Below are positions 1 to 8,023 of a DNA stretch of 64,000 bases, one piece after another (the stretch's first letter is position 1; each line of letters begins with the position of its first letter). The DNA is taken from NCBI RefSeq assembly GCF_020216065.1, contig NZ_JAIWNA010000001.1:1395408-1459407 (forward strand), written 5' to 3'. The notes under the pieces are model-generated. The model was not told where the DNA came from, searched no databases, and saw only the letters and a program-made list of their open reading frames with translations. Position numbers and translations under genes: made by a program. Origin of the DNA: Nocardia rosealba. Its GTDB lineage: Bacteria; Actinomycetota; Actinomycetes; Mycobacteriales; Mycobacteriaceae.

Positions 1-1208
1 GCACCGAACACGACACCGACGCCGACCGCGAACGGGCAGTGCGCCGCATCCTCGACTACTACGTGCACACCGCGGCCGCCGCCGACGCCGCCATGCCGTT
101 CCTGTCACCGACCCGTCCCGTGTCGGCCGGTCCCGCCCCGAAAGCGTTGCCGCACTTCCCGAATCGTGACGTCGCCTTCTTCTGGTTCGTCAGCGAGTAC
201 ACCAATCTGATGGCGGTGTTCTACGCCGCCGTGGAGATCGGCGCCAACGAGCACGTCTGCGAACTGCCACGCTTCCTGCGTACCTTCTTCGCGCGGCGCT
301 GCGGCACCACCCACCTCAATGCCCTGTTCGAGCAATCCCTCAGCGCCGCACAGCAACTCGGTGATCCGCGCCAGCTGGCCGAAGCCCACAGCGATCTGGG
401 ATTCGCCCGCTACAACGCCGGCCGCATGGCCGAGGCGGCCGCCGCCTATGCCGCCGCCGCCCCACTGGTCGCCGAGGCGGGCGACCTGCTGCCCCGCGCC
501 GAACTAACCATGCGCTGCGCCCAATTGCGCTGGGACGAAGGCGATGTCACCGAACCGCTCGAACTGTTCCGCCAGGCCTACGACCTGTACACGCGCAGCG
601 GCTGTCCGATGAGCGCCGCCGACGCGCTCGCGGGCGAGGCCTGGGCGATGCTGCAGCTCGGCAAACGCGACGAGGCGGCCGACCTGGCCAGACGCGCGCT
701 CGACATCTCCGCCGACGGCCCGGACCAGCCGCCGTCGCTGCAGGCCCGGATCGCCCTCGGCGTCTCGATCGCCCCCGACGAACCCGACGCGGCCCTGCGG
801 CATCTGGACAGCGCGCTGACCGCCGCCCGCGCCGACGGTCACAAACACAACGAGGCGTGGTGCCTGAACTGTCGCGGTGTCGCCCTGCGGGAAATGGGCC
901 GCTACGACGAGGCCCTCGACAGCCACCGCGAGGCCTTCGCCCTGCTCGACGACCTGTTCGAACCGCACTGGAAGATCCACTTCCTCAACGGTTACGCCGA
1001 AACATGCCGACTGGCAGGGCTTTCCGACGAGGCACTACGCCTGTACAACGAAACCCTCGAACTCGCACCACGACTCGGGTACCGGTTCGAGCAGGCCCGA
1101 GCGAACCAGGGCATCGCCGAAGTCCTCGACCACACCGATCCGGCTGCCGCGCAAGAGCATCGCGCGGCAGCCGAGGAGTTGCTGAGCGAACTCAGCCCAT
1201 CGACTTAG
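1..1208 (+). CDS. AfsR/SARP-like STAND regulator, C-terminal TPR part (5' end outside window)
   Basis: The reading frame is open from base 3 to the stop at 1206-1208, so the start lies before the window. The visible 401 residues begin with the arginine-rich helix RRILDYYVHTAAAAD, which in AfsR-type regulators follows the NB-ARC/winged-helix ATPase part. From about residue 110 onward there are repeated helix pairs rich in Ala, Leu, Tyr and Gly at about 34-40 residue spacing (for example AEAHSDLGFARYNAGRMAEA and NEAWCLNCRGVALREMGRYD), typical of tetratricopeptide repeats. Family knowledge: such proteins are cytoplasmic, ATP-dependent transcription regulators of secondary metabolism or stress. 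The DNA-binding end is not visible, so the exact class is inferred. Its 3' end overlaps the convergent DinB-like gene by 17 bases. Confidence 0.75.
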   Translation, partial: TEHDTDADRERAVRRILDYYVHTAAAADAAMPFLSPTRPVSAGPAPKALPHFPNRDVAFFWFVSEYTNLMAVFYAAVEIGANEHVCELPRFLRTFFARRCGTTHLNALFEQSLSAAQQLGDPRQLAEAHSDLGFARYNAGRMAEAAAAYAAAAPLVAEAGDLLPRAELTMRCAQLRWDEGDVTEPLELFRQAYDLYTRSGCPMSAADALAGEAWAMLQLGKRDEAADLARRALDISADGPDQPPSLQARIALGVSIAPDEPDAALRHLDSALTAARADGHKHNEAWCLNCRGVALREMGRYDEALDSHREAFALLDDLFEPHWKIHFLNGYAETCRLAGLSDEALRLYNETLELAPRLGYRFEQARANQGIAEVLDHTDPAAAQEHRAAAEELLSELSPST

Positions 1209-1716
1209 CCCCGTCGAGGGCCTCCCGGATGATGTCGGCGTGGCCGGAGTGCTGCGCGGTCTCGGTCATGATGTGCATGAACGTGCGTCGCGCGCTCCAC
1301 CGCCCGCCGGGTTCGAACCAGGGCGCCTCGGGCAGCGGCTGGGTCGCGTTCAGGTCGGGCAGCGTGCGCACCAGTTCATCGGTGCGGGCCGCGACCTGGT
1401 CGTATTCGGCGAGCAGTCCCGCGAGCGTCTCGCCCGGCAGCATGCGGAAGGCATTGCTCCATTCCGCGAGCTGCTCCTCGGTCATCGAGTCGAAACTCGG
1501 GCCCGCCGCGGGGCCATCGACGATGAACTTCGCCCAGTTCGCTTCCACCGCGGCCACGTGTTTGATGAGCCCACCCAGGCACAGTTCGCTCACGGTGGTA
1601 CGCAGCGCGGCCTGTTCGTCGTTGAGGTCGCGCGTGGTGTTGCGCAGGAAGTAGCGGTGCTTGGCCAGCATCTCGAGGAGGTCGGCGCGTTCGGTGTCGA
1701 GCACTGTTTCGGTCAT
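1192..1716 (-). CDS. DinB-like (DUF664) family protein
   Basis: 174 residues. The family is a four-helix bundle with a metal site made of histidines. The expected histidines are visible in LIKHVAAVEANW and near the end in ETAQHSGHADIIREALDG, the usual DUF664 signature. The specific reaction is unknown; relatives include thiol-dependent transferases and DNA-damage-inducible proteins. The start at 1716 was chosen because the protein from MTETVLDTERADLLEML has the usual family length and an upstream extension would run into the divergent gene. It is transcribed away from the WYL regulator, a common pairing in actinobacteria, so control by that regulator is likely. Its end overlaps the end of the TPR gene. 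Confidence 0.85.
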   Translation of the reverse strand: MTETVLDTERADLLEMLAKHRYFLRNTTRDLNDEQAALRTTVSELCLGGLIKHVAAVEANWAKFIVDGPAAGPSFDSMTEEQLAEWSNAFRMLPGETLAGLLAEYDQVAARTDELVRTLPDLNATQPLPEAPWFEPGGRWSARRTFMHIMTETAQHSGHADIIREALDGAKSMG

Positions 1717-1735
1717 GAATCCCAAGGTAGAAGGT

Positions 1736-1760
1736 ATTGCGGTCAGTTTCTGTCCGCAAT
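1736..1760. promoter_or_regulatory. Inverted repeat, probable operator of the WYL regulator
   Basis: ATTGCGG (1736-1742) and CCGCAAT (1754-1760) form a perfect 7-bp inverted repeat with an 11-base spacer. It lies in the 61-bp gap between the divergent DinB-like and WYL genes, where it could control both promoters. Assignment to the WYL regulator is inferred from position. Confidence 0.5.
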
Positions 1761-1777
1761 GGACGGATACTGGAAAT

Positions 1778-2758
1778 ATGGCTGATACCAGTGCACGCAC
1801 CCTGCGGTTGCTGTCGTTGCTGCAGACCCACCGCTACTGGCCGGGCACCGAACTCGCGGCGCGGCTGAAGGTGTCACCGCGCACCCTGCGCCGCGATATC
1901 GACCGCCTGCGCGACCTGGGCTACCCCGTGGACGCTCGCCCCGGCATCGAGGGCGGTTACCAGCTCGCCGCGGGCGCGGCCATGCCCCCGCTGGTGCTCG
2001 ACGACGACGAGGCCGTCGCGATCACCGTCTGTCTACAGGCCGGTTCCGAAGGCGCGGGTGACGGCCTTGCCGAACCGTCCGTGCGTGCTCTCGGAAAACT
2101 CGGCACCGTCCTGCCCGCCCGGCTGCGCCGCCGCGTCGATGCCCTGCGCGCCATGACCGTTTCCGCCGGCTGGCACGCCGTCCCGCTCTCCGACGTCGAC
2201 CCCTCGGTCCTCACCGACCTGGCCCTCACCTGCCGTCGGGAGGAGCGCCTCACCTTCACCTACACCGCCGCCGACGGTCGGACGAGCACCCGCGAAGTGG
2301 AACCCCACCGCCTGGTCTCCCTCGGCCGCCGCTGGTATCTCGTCGCCTACGACCTCACCCGCCACGATTGGCGATCCTTCCGCGTGGACCGCCTCACCGA
2401 CTCCCACGCCACCGGCATCCACTTCCGCTCTCGCGAGCTGCCCGCTCCCGATGCGGCTACTTTCGTTCGCAACGGAATAGGCGGTGCGCGAACGGGTTAC
2501 ACGGTGGTCGCCGAGATAGAAGCGCCCCCCGAGCACGTCCGCTCACGGGTGGGCCGCTGGTGCACCATCACACCTCTGCCGGGCAACCGCACCCGCGTCG
2601 AGCAGACCGTCGACTCTCTCGACTGGCCCACCTACCTCCTCGGCCGGGTGGAAGCCGAGTTCACCGTCATCGGACCGCCGGAACTCATTGCCGTCGTGAG
2701 CGATTGGGGATCCCGGTTCGTCCGCGCGACAGATCCGGACCGGGCCGGGACGGGATGA
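1778..2758 (+). CDS. WYL-domain transcriptional regulator (YafY-like)
   Basis: 326 residues. Residues about 5-60 form a DeoR-like winged helix-turn-helix (TELAARLKVSPRTLRRDI as recognition region). A WYL domain follows at about 145-215 (REVEPHRLVSLGRRWYLVAY, then the SFRVDRL turn), and a WCX-type C-terminal domain at about 240-315. WYL proteins are ligand-sensing transcription factors; WYL domains are thought to bind nucleic acids or nucleotides. The start at 1778 is the first ATG that gives a normal N-terminus for the HTH. Upstream lies the inverted repeat at 1736-1760, so autoregulation together with control of the divergent DinB-like gene is plausible. The effector is unknown. Confidence 0.88.
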   Translation: MADTSARTLRLLSLLQTHRYWPGTELAARLKVSPRTLRRDIDRLRDLGYPVDARPGIEGGYQLAAGAAMPPLVLDDDEAVAITVCLQAGSEGAGDGLAEPSVRALGKLGTVLPARLRRRVDALRAMTVSAGWHAVPLSDVDPSVLTDLALTCRREERLTFTYTAADGRTSTREVEPHRLVSLGRRWYLVAYDLTRHDWRSFRVDRLTDSHATGIHFRSRELPAPDAATFVRNGIGGARTGYTVVAEIEAPPEHVRSRVGRWCTITPLPGNRTRVEQTVDSLDWPTYLLGRVEAEFTVIGPPELIAVVSDWGSRFVRATDPDRAGTG

Positions 2759-2792
2759 GGATCGCGGGTCTTGTCCCACGGATCCCGGTGGG

Positions 2793-3032
2793 TCAGTCCA
2801 CGCTGCCGAAGGCACCGTGCGGCAGCAGGTGGTGCAGCAGCTTTCGCAGCGGGTGGTGGCCGAGGTGCAGGCCGTTGTCGTGATGACCGTTCCGATCGAC
2901 GAATTCGATGGACTGCGAGGGTGTCTCGGGCGCAGCCGAAGCCTGTGCGGTCACGCCGGCCAGGGGAGCGGCGACGAGGGCACCGATCACGGCGACCCGG
3001 ATCGCGGTGCGGTGCGGAGAACGGGCGAACAT
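2793..3032 (-). CDS. Small secreted His-rich protein
   Basis: 79 residues from the ATG at 3032, which has a GAGAGGA ribosome site about 9 bases upstream; this decides the start over the longer frame from 3068. The N-terminus is a Sec signal peptide: FARSPHRTAIR basic part, VAVIGALVAAPLAGVTA hydrophobic core and an AQASA-like cleavage site near residue 29-31. The mature part of roughly 50 residues is rich in His (motifs NGHHDNGLHLGHH and LLHHLLPHG), which could bind metal. No known family is recognised, so the function is unknown. Confidence 0.7.
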   Translation of the reverse strand: MFARSPHRTAIRVAVIGALVAAPLAGVTAQASAAPETPSQSIEFVDRNGHHDNGLHLGHHPLRKLLHHLLPHGAFGSVD

Positions 3033-3130
3033 GGGCAGATCCTCTCGGGTGAAAGCCTTCGGACCCACTCTCGCCTAGTTCGTCGCCGTTGTCGCGCGAT
3101 GTTCAGTAGGGTGGACCCGGAATGCGCTCC

Positions 3131-3808
3131 TTATCGGTATCCGTCCTGCGGCCGCGGCACCTGCGGGTGTCCCTGTGGAGCCCACTGTGCCTGTGGTGGC
3201 GCGTATCCGGGCGCATGCGGCATGCCGGGGTGCTGATACGGCATCCGGGGCGCGGCTGGTGCCCAAGTCGGCCGCTGATTTCCTCGTCCGCACCACTTTC
3301 GTGTCGACGGCAGGAGAGCGAGCAGGAACGTCACCGCGGGGAACACGAGCAGCAGGATCGGCAGGAACCACGGCAGATCGACGTGCGGTCCGAGCAGCGA
3401 GTTCATGGCCGACTGCCCGAACACCACCTCACGGAAGATACGGCTGCCCATATCGAAGTGCCCGAACTGCGCGACGGAGGTGATCACCCCGGCCATGTAG
3501 GCGCCGATGACCCCCGCGCAGCCCAACGCCACCATCGTCGGCCCGGACTTCCCGCGCCGGAACAGCATGATCGCACCGATCAACAGCAGCACCGCCGCGA
3601 CGACGTCGACCACCAACAGCACTGCCGAGACGATGGAAACCCACGCGGGCGCGTACCCCCACGCGAACAGCGGGTAGTCCGACGTCACCATCCGCACCAT
3701 CGCGGCGATCATCCCGACGACTCCGAGGAGCCCGCCGACCAGCGCCGATATCCCGGCGACGATCGCCGTCCCGCCGCTGGGCGGTCGTTGGACTGGCGCG
3801 GGATACAT
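3131..3808 (-). CDS. Hypothetical membrane protein with Pro/Gln-rich tail
   Basis: 225 residues. Four hydrophobic segments are visible at about residues 14-40, 56-82, 90-111 and 145-168, followed by a cytoplasmic-type tail rich in Pro, Gln, His and Tyr (about 185-225). The start at 3808 is preceded by GAGGAGGA 7-8 bases upstream. No catalytic motif or named family is recognised. Proline-rich tails like this occur in many Nocardia and Rhodococcus envelope proteins and may mediate protein contacts. It is transcribed in the same direction as the two upstream genes, 71 bases after the end of the 423-residue gene, so it may be co-transcribed. Confidence 0.7.
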   Translation of the reverse strand: MYPAPVQRPPSGGTAIVAGISALVGGLLGVVGMIAAMVRMVTSDYPLFAWGYAPAWVSIVSAVLLVVDVVAAVLLLIGAIMLFRRGKSGPTMVALGCAGVIGAYMAGVITSVAQFGHFDMGSRIFREVVFGQSAMNSLLGPHVDLPWFLPILLLVFPAVTFLLALLPSTRKWCGRGNQRPTWAPAAPRMPYQHPGMPHAPGYAPPQAQWAPQGHPQVPRPQDGYR

Positions 3809-3879
3809 CAGGGTCCTCCTCGAGTCGGCTGCCACCACTCTGACTCATACCCGTCGCGCTGTCGCGCCAGGCATCGCGC

Positions 3880-5151
3880 TCACCCCCGATGCCGTTGCGT
3901 TCGCCGCCGTTCGAAGAACAACTGATCCACCTCAACCGGTTCCACCATCGCCGTGATCTCCGCGAGCCTGCTGTCGTACCGATGCTCGGTGATGCACCGG
4001 TGCAGCCGGGCGCGCCGCTCCGGTCCCAGCCCGCCCCACACCTTCCCGAAACGATTCTGCGCCTCGGGCCCCGACGCGGCGACGAGATCGAGTAGCGCGG
4101 GCCAGCACCCGGTTTCGGTCGCCCGGGCGGGCAGCTCCGCGACCGCTGTATCCGACAGTGCCGCCAGCGTATTGCCGACCTCGTTCCTGGCCCGCTCGTC
4201 CATGCGCGAGGCCAAGGTGAACAGCCCACGCCAACTCTCGACATCGTCGCGGTGTTCCAACATCGACACCACTCGCGCGCCGACGCCCGGCTCGTCGAAC
4301 ACCCGGTTGCCGACCAGCGACCACAACCCGAGCGGTGTCAGATGTCCTACCAGCGTGAGGAATTCGGGGACGGCTCCGACCGTCAGCGCGTTCCGTACCA
4401 GCTTGGTGACGTCGGCAGGCTGAGCATTACCGAACAGCACGTCGCCCACTCGGCGCACCACGTCGTCCTCGCAACGCGAAAACACCGACAGCGCGGCATG
4501 TTGCAACCCCGGCGGCCCGTTGAGCACCGTCTGCAGCATGCGCGGGATCCGGTGATGCGGCCCGTCGAGTAGCTGGCGCACAACAGCACTCAACACTTCG
4601 GCATCGAACGAATACGCCGCCGAGTAGATCAGCCCCGCATCGTCACCCACCCCGGCCTCGACCGCCGCGATCAATTCGGTTGTCGCACAGGACAGGAACG
4701 GCCCTGCCGTCACATAGTCACGCCGCCGCAACAACTCGTTGACGATCCGCACCACCGGCCGCGCGGGCGCCTGATCGGCCAGCTGCGCGATGGCGCGAGG
4801 ATCCAGATACGGGGCACAATCCGCCGCGTAGCTCGTGTCCAGCATCGCCAACGTCTCCACAGCCTTCTGCGGATGCTCGACCCCCACAGCCCCCGCCGCC
4901 CGCCCGGTCATCATCGGCGGAACGAGCTTCTGCACCAACGGAATCGAAATCGTCAGCGGAATATACGGCACCAGCGCACTGATCCGCCGAAACGTCGTCG
5001 CGTGCTGATCGAACAACACCGCCGACACCTGCGCCTGCAACTCGTGCAACCGCGCCGCCCCCAGATACCGCAGATGATGCACCCGCTGCGGATGCACATG
5101 CAACGTCCGCGCCAGCAGAATCAACTGCGCCCGCGTAGTCAGATCCGTCAT
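3880..5151 (-). CDS. Hypothetical protein, mostly helical (423 aa)
   Basis: No family is recognised with confidence. The protein appears largely alpha-helical, with Leu/Ala/Val-rich repeating segments such as LIAAVEAGVGDDAGLIYSA and PRMLQTVLNGPPGLQHAALS, a pattern compatible with HEAT-like solenoids. A hydrophobic patch at about residue 62-85 (YIPLTISIPLVQKLVP) is too weak to call a membrane span. The start overlaps the stop of the upstream 71-residue gene by four bases (5148-5151), so the two are translationally coupled. The gene borders the left edge of the accessory island, but its base composition resembles the core, so it is probably a native neighbour. Confidence 0.7.
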   Translation of the reverse strand: MTDLTTRAQLILLARTLHVHPQRVHHLRYLGAARLHELQAQVSAVLFDQHATTFRRISALVPYIPLTISIPLVQKLVPPMMTGRAAGAVGVEHPQKAVETLAMLDTSYAADCAPYLDPRAIAQLADQAPARPVVRIVNELLRRRDYVTAGPFLSCATTELIAAVEAGVGDDAGLIYSAAYSFDAEVLSAVVRQLLDGPHHRIPRMLQTVLNGPPGLQHAALSVFSRCEDDVVRRVGDVLFGNAQPADVTKLVRNALTVGAVPEFLTLVGHLTPLGLWSLVGNRVFDEPGVGARVVSMLEHRDDVESWRGLFTLASRMDERARNEVGNTLAALSDTAVAELPARATETGCWPALLDLVAASGPEAQNRFGKVWGGLGPERRARLHRCITEHRYDSRLAEITAMVEPVEVDQLFFERRRTQRHRG

Positions 5152-5363
5152 CGCCCACCGAACATGATCTTCTTGGCCACCCGCCGCAATGGCCGAGGCA
5201 ACGCCCCCACCAACGAGTCGATCGACCTGTCCATAGTCGCCGCCTCGAACGCCCCCGCCGCCCTGACCAGCTCGAATAAATCCCTGGCCTCGCGCACTGG
5301 CAACCGCTGCAGCGCAGGCAACCCAGCCGACCCACCCTCATCATCCCCACGACGGATGGTCAT
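5148..5363 (-). CDS. Small hypothetical protein coupled to the 423-aa gene
   Basis: 71 residues from the ATG at 5363, which has GGGGAG 6-7 bases upstream; the longer frame up to 5609 lacks a ribosome site and has a low-complexity start. The protein is basic at its C-terminus (LPRPLRRVAKKIMFGGR) and contains an amphipathic helix (VREARDLFELVRAAGAFEAA). No family is recognised. It overlaps the next gene by ATGA, so the two probably function together. The 248-bp gap up to the first methylase gene at 5612 contains both divergent promoters; no strong consensus elements stood out there. Confidence 0.6.
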   Translation of the reverse strand: MTIRRGDDEGGSAGLPALQRLPVREARDLFELVRAAGAFEAATMDRSIDSLVGALPRPLRRVAKKIMFGGR

Positions 5364-5611
5364 ACGAGCTCCCCAATACACAGTCCTAGCAGTTCGAGGA
5401 TGCGCCTTACCCTGCACGTTGGACAGCATTTCCGTGAATTGCTGTGTGGGGCAATGAAAAGGGTTGTCCAAATACATGTAACCCACGCTCACGAAGAACT
5501 CGCTGGGAATGGGTGAAGGGGGTGAAGGTCGGCGATAACGTGCAGGCGTTGTAGGTCGTCGGCCGCTATTCTTGGTCGAGTTGTGGTCACTGTGGCAGCG
5601 AGGGGGCATAC

Positions 5612-6640
5612 ATGCGGGCTGAACCGGATCGCGATGTGCGCGACCTGCGCCGAAGCGATCGCCTTACCTCGATCGAGTTGTGTGCCGGTGCAGGGGGACT
5701 AGCGCTCGGACTGGAGCAAGCCGGGTTCGATCCGATACTTCTACTCGACAACCGTGACGTAGCCTGCGAAACCTTACGGGCGAACCGTCCCACCTGGAAT
5801 GTGCTGCAAAAGGACCTGCTCCGGTTCGAACCCAGACACGACCTTCCGGCACACCGTGACATCGACGTACTGGCCGCAGGATTGCCGCGGGTGAAGTCGG
5901 CAGCGACCGCCTCACGTCCCCGGGGTAGTAGCTGGGAACTGGAACTGTTCGAGACGACCGCGCGGTTGACCGTGGAATTGCGTCCGCGTGCGTTGCTGAT
6001 CGAAAACGTTCCTGACTTGCTGAAACGGGACGAATATGCGTCGAGTCGCACCCGCGTGGCCAAGCATCTCGAGGATGCCGGGTACGAGTACTGCTGGCTG
6101 CTCGTCGACGCGTGCGACTTCGGGGTGCCGCAGCACCGTGAGTACGCGGTCATGGTCGCGCTCCGCGACGGCGCAACCGATACCTTCACCGCGAATCTGT
6201 GTCCAATCCCGCCCGCCCCAGGTCTGACAGTCGGATCGGTCCTGCGGGGATCGATGGGCGCACGCGGATGGCCGCAGGCTGCGGATTGGGCAACCATGGC
6301 CCATGGGATTTCGCCGACGATCGTAGGAGGGTCGTGGGAACGAGGTGGCGGGGATCTGGGTCCGCAAGGTTCGGTTCGCGCGTGGGCGAAGTTCGGGGTC
6401 AATGGGCGTGCACTCGCCGACGATGTCCCCTCGGCCGACTTCGTCTGGGATCCGTCGCTCGGCGTTGACCACATGCTGAAACTCACCGTCGACCAGGTCG
6501 CCGCGCTGCAGGGTTTTCCGCCGTACTGGACATTCGAGGGTCGAAAGACGGCCAGGTATCGGCAGGTGGGCAATGCCACGCCGCCGCCGTTCGCGCACGC
6601 GCTGGGAGTCGCATTGAGAACAGCCCTCTCAGCCCTTTAA
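5612..6640 (+). CDS. C5-cytosine DNA methyltransferase homologue lacking the catalytic Cys
   Basis: 342 residues with the overall plan of C5-cytosine methyltransferases. Motif I is SIELCAGAGGLALGLEQAGF (20-39). Motif VI is LLIENVP (128-134), motif VIII is GVPQHREYAV (171-180), and motifs IX/X are visible in LTVDQVAALQGFPPYW and RYRQVGNATPPP. In motif IV the usual PCQ or PCP is replaced: the sequence is VLAAGLPRVKSAATASR (86-102), so Arg93 is where the nucleophilic Cys should be. The protein is therefore predicted to be unable to methylate, but the cofactor-binding fold and target domain remain. It is the first gene of the island and is followed after 45 bases by an intact methylase, so a regulatory, recognition or heterodimer role is inferred. 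AGGGGG 7 bases before the ATG supports the start. Confidence 0.85.
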   Translation: MRAEPDRDVRDLRRSDRLTSIELCAGAGGLALGLEQAGFDPILLLDNRDVACETLRANRPTWNVLQKDLLRFEPRHDLPAHRDIDVLAAGLPRVKSAATASRPRGSSWELELFETTARLTVELRPRALLIENVPDLLKRDEYASSRTRVAKHLEDAGYEYCWLLVDACDFGVPQHREYAVMVALRDGATDTFTANLCPIPPAPGLTVGSVLRGSMGARGWPQAADWATMAHGISPTIVGGSWERGGGDLGPQGSVRAWAKFGVNGRALADDVPSADFVWDPSLGVDHMLKLTVDQVAALQGFPPYWTFEGRKTARYRQVGNATPPPFAHALGVALRTALSAL

Positions 6641-6671
6641 CGGTCGGTAGTCTGCCGAACCCCGCGCCGGC

Positions 6672-6677
6672 TAAGAT
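6672..6677 (+). promoter_or_regulatory. Probable -10 element for the intact methylase (leaderless transcript)
   Basis: TAAGAT fits the actinobacterial TANNNT -10 pattern and ends 8 bases before the ATG at 6686. No Shine-Dalgarno sequence lies in front of that ATG, so transcription may begin at or next to the start codon. No clear -35 box was seen. Confidence 0.4.
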
Positions 6678-6685
6678 CTCGTGTC

Positions 6686-7792
6686 ATGCCCACCGACCAC
6701 GAGCCGCCGCTGCCACGCCGAGCGGACATGGTCGACCTTTTCGCCGGGCCGGGGGGCCTCGATGTCGCCGCCCGATGGTTGGGATTGGACGTGTACGGCT
6801 TCGAGTGGGACCGCAACGCGTGCGCGACCAGGGCGGCTGCCGGCCTGAATGAGCGGCCTCACGATGTCCGTGATTTCGGCCCAGCGGACGTGCCGGGTGC
6901 GTGGATTCTCACAGGCGGACCACCATGCCAGACCTTCACCGTCGCGGGTTCCGGGGCAGGCCGGAAGGCATTGGACGAAGTGCTGGGATATGTCGACCGG
7001 ATGGGTGCGGGCGATGATGTATCCGGCGATCTTGCGTGCCTCGAGGACGAGCGGACGGGCCTTGTTCTAGAGCCCTTGCGATGGGCGCTCGAAGCGGACG
7101 AACGTGGAAGCCCCTATAAAGTCATTGTGCTCGAACAGGTTCCGGCTGTTCTGCCGATCTGGAAGCGGATGGGCGATGTCCTCGAAGGAATCGGCTACCA
7201 CGTTGTCGCCGATGTGCTTCGCACCGAACAGTTCGGCGTCCCACAGACGCGTAGGCGCGCCATCCTTATCGCCCGGCTCCGAGGTGAACCCGAACTGCCG
7301 ACCGCGACACATCGTCCCTACCGCAAAGGCATCGACCGCACGCTGGGCGCAGCGGATCTGCTGCCCTGGGAAACCATGGGCGACGCACTGAATCGCGGCT
7401 ACGACTTTCAGGTCATCTCCAACTACGGGACCGGAGGCGACCCGAAGTTGCGGGGACGCCGCAGTTCTCGGGAACCTGCGGCGACTGTCACGGGGAAGAT
7501 CTCGCGAAACCAGATCATCGACAGCACCGGATTCCCCTGCCCACGATTCAGCCCTGGTGAGGCCGGACGCCTCCAGACCTTCCCGCTCGACTACCCCTGG
7601 TCGGGCGGCGATATCGCACAGCAGATCGGCAACGCAATCCCGCCGGTGTTGGCATTGCACGTGCTCTCGGCTGCGATGGGCAGTCAGGTGAGCCACGAGG
7701 ACGCCATGAAGGTCGTCGATCGACCCTGGCTCGACACCTGCGACTCGGCCCCGCTCGACTACTTGCAGCGGGTGGGTTTGCTTTTCAGCTGA
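6686..7792 (+). CDS. DNA (cytosine-5)-methyltransferase, intact
   Basis: 368 residues. It transfers a methyl group from S-adenosylmethionine to C5 of cytosine in a DNA site that cannot be read from sequence. Motif I is MVDLFAGPGGLDVAA (15-29). Motif IV is TGGPPCQTFTVAGSG (76-90) with catalytic Cys81. Motif VI is LEQVP, a Gln variant of the usual ENV. Motif VIII is FGVPQTRRRAILIA, and motif X is IAQQIGNAIPPVLA. The region between VIII and IX (about 220-270) is the target recognition part. Within the island it probably marks host DNA, as DrmMII does in class 2 DISARM. The start lacks a ribosome site but has a -10-like TAAGAT 8 bases upstream, suggesting its own promoter. Confidence 0.93.
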   Translation: MPTDHEPPLPRRADMVDLFAGPGGLDVAARWLGLDVYGFEWDRNACATRAAAGLNERPHDVRDFGPADVPGAWILTGGPPCQTFTVAGSGAGRKALDEVLGYVDRMGAGDDVSGDLACLEDERTGLVLEPLRWALEADERGSPYKVIVLEQVPAVLPIWKRMGDVLEGIGYHVVADVLRTEQFGVPQTRRRAILIARLRGEPELPTATHRPYRKGIDRTLGAADLLPWETMGDALNRGYDFQVISNYGTGGDPKLRGRRSSREPAATVTGKISRNQIIDSTGFPCPRFSPGEAGRLQTFPLDYPWSGGDIAQQIGNAIPPVLALHVLSAAMGSQVSHEDAMKVVDRPWLDTCDSAPLDYLQRVGLLFS

Positions 7793-7858
7793 GGCTGTAG
7801 CGAACCGCAGTTGCCGTCCGATAGCCCTCATCGACCGGGTAACAACTCGCGTACTCAC

Positions 7859-7903
7859 TTCCAACTGGTCGTACCGAGCCGATACTGTTACCCACAACGT
7901 GGG
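7859..7903 (+). promoter_or_regulatory. Candidate promoter and inverted repeat before the GHKL-helicase gene
   Basis: The 227-bp gap before the large gene has a possible promoter: TTCCAA (7859-7864), an 18-base spacer and TACTGT (7883-7888). Directly downstream is CCCAC-aac-GTGGG (7891-7903), which could be an operator or the base of a small hairpin in the leader. Both calls are by eye. Confidence 0.35.
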
Positions 7904-7957
7904 GGGCTCAAACCTCCTATCGTCGACCGAAGTGGTTCGTGCGCAGGTGGGAGTTCG

Positions 7958-8023
7958 GTGACTGATCTGATTGATGGGCAGTACGCGGTGGCAGAGTTGC
8001 CCGACGCCTGGAGGGCCCGATGA
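7958..8023 (+). CDS. Possible 21-residue leader ORF overlapping the next start
   Basis: A GTG at 7958 opens a 21-codon frame (VTDLIDGQYAVAELPDAWRA then R) whose TGA overlaps the ATG of the next gene as ATGA (8020-8023). This overlap is the form seen in translational coupling elsewhere in the window. No good ribosome site precedes the GTG and no family is recognised, so it may be chance. If real it would be a coupled leader peptide for the large ATPase-helicase. Confidence 0.2.
   Translation: MTDLIDGQYAVAELPDAWRAR

Noticed and set aside
5612..6640. Possibility that the PRV motif reflects a frameshift or sequencing error
   Set aside because: Reading continues in the same frame through motifs VI, VIII and X, and changes at several adjacent codons would be needed, so a single error does not explain it.
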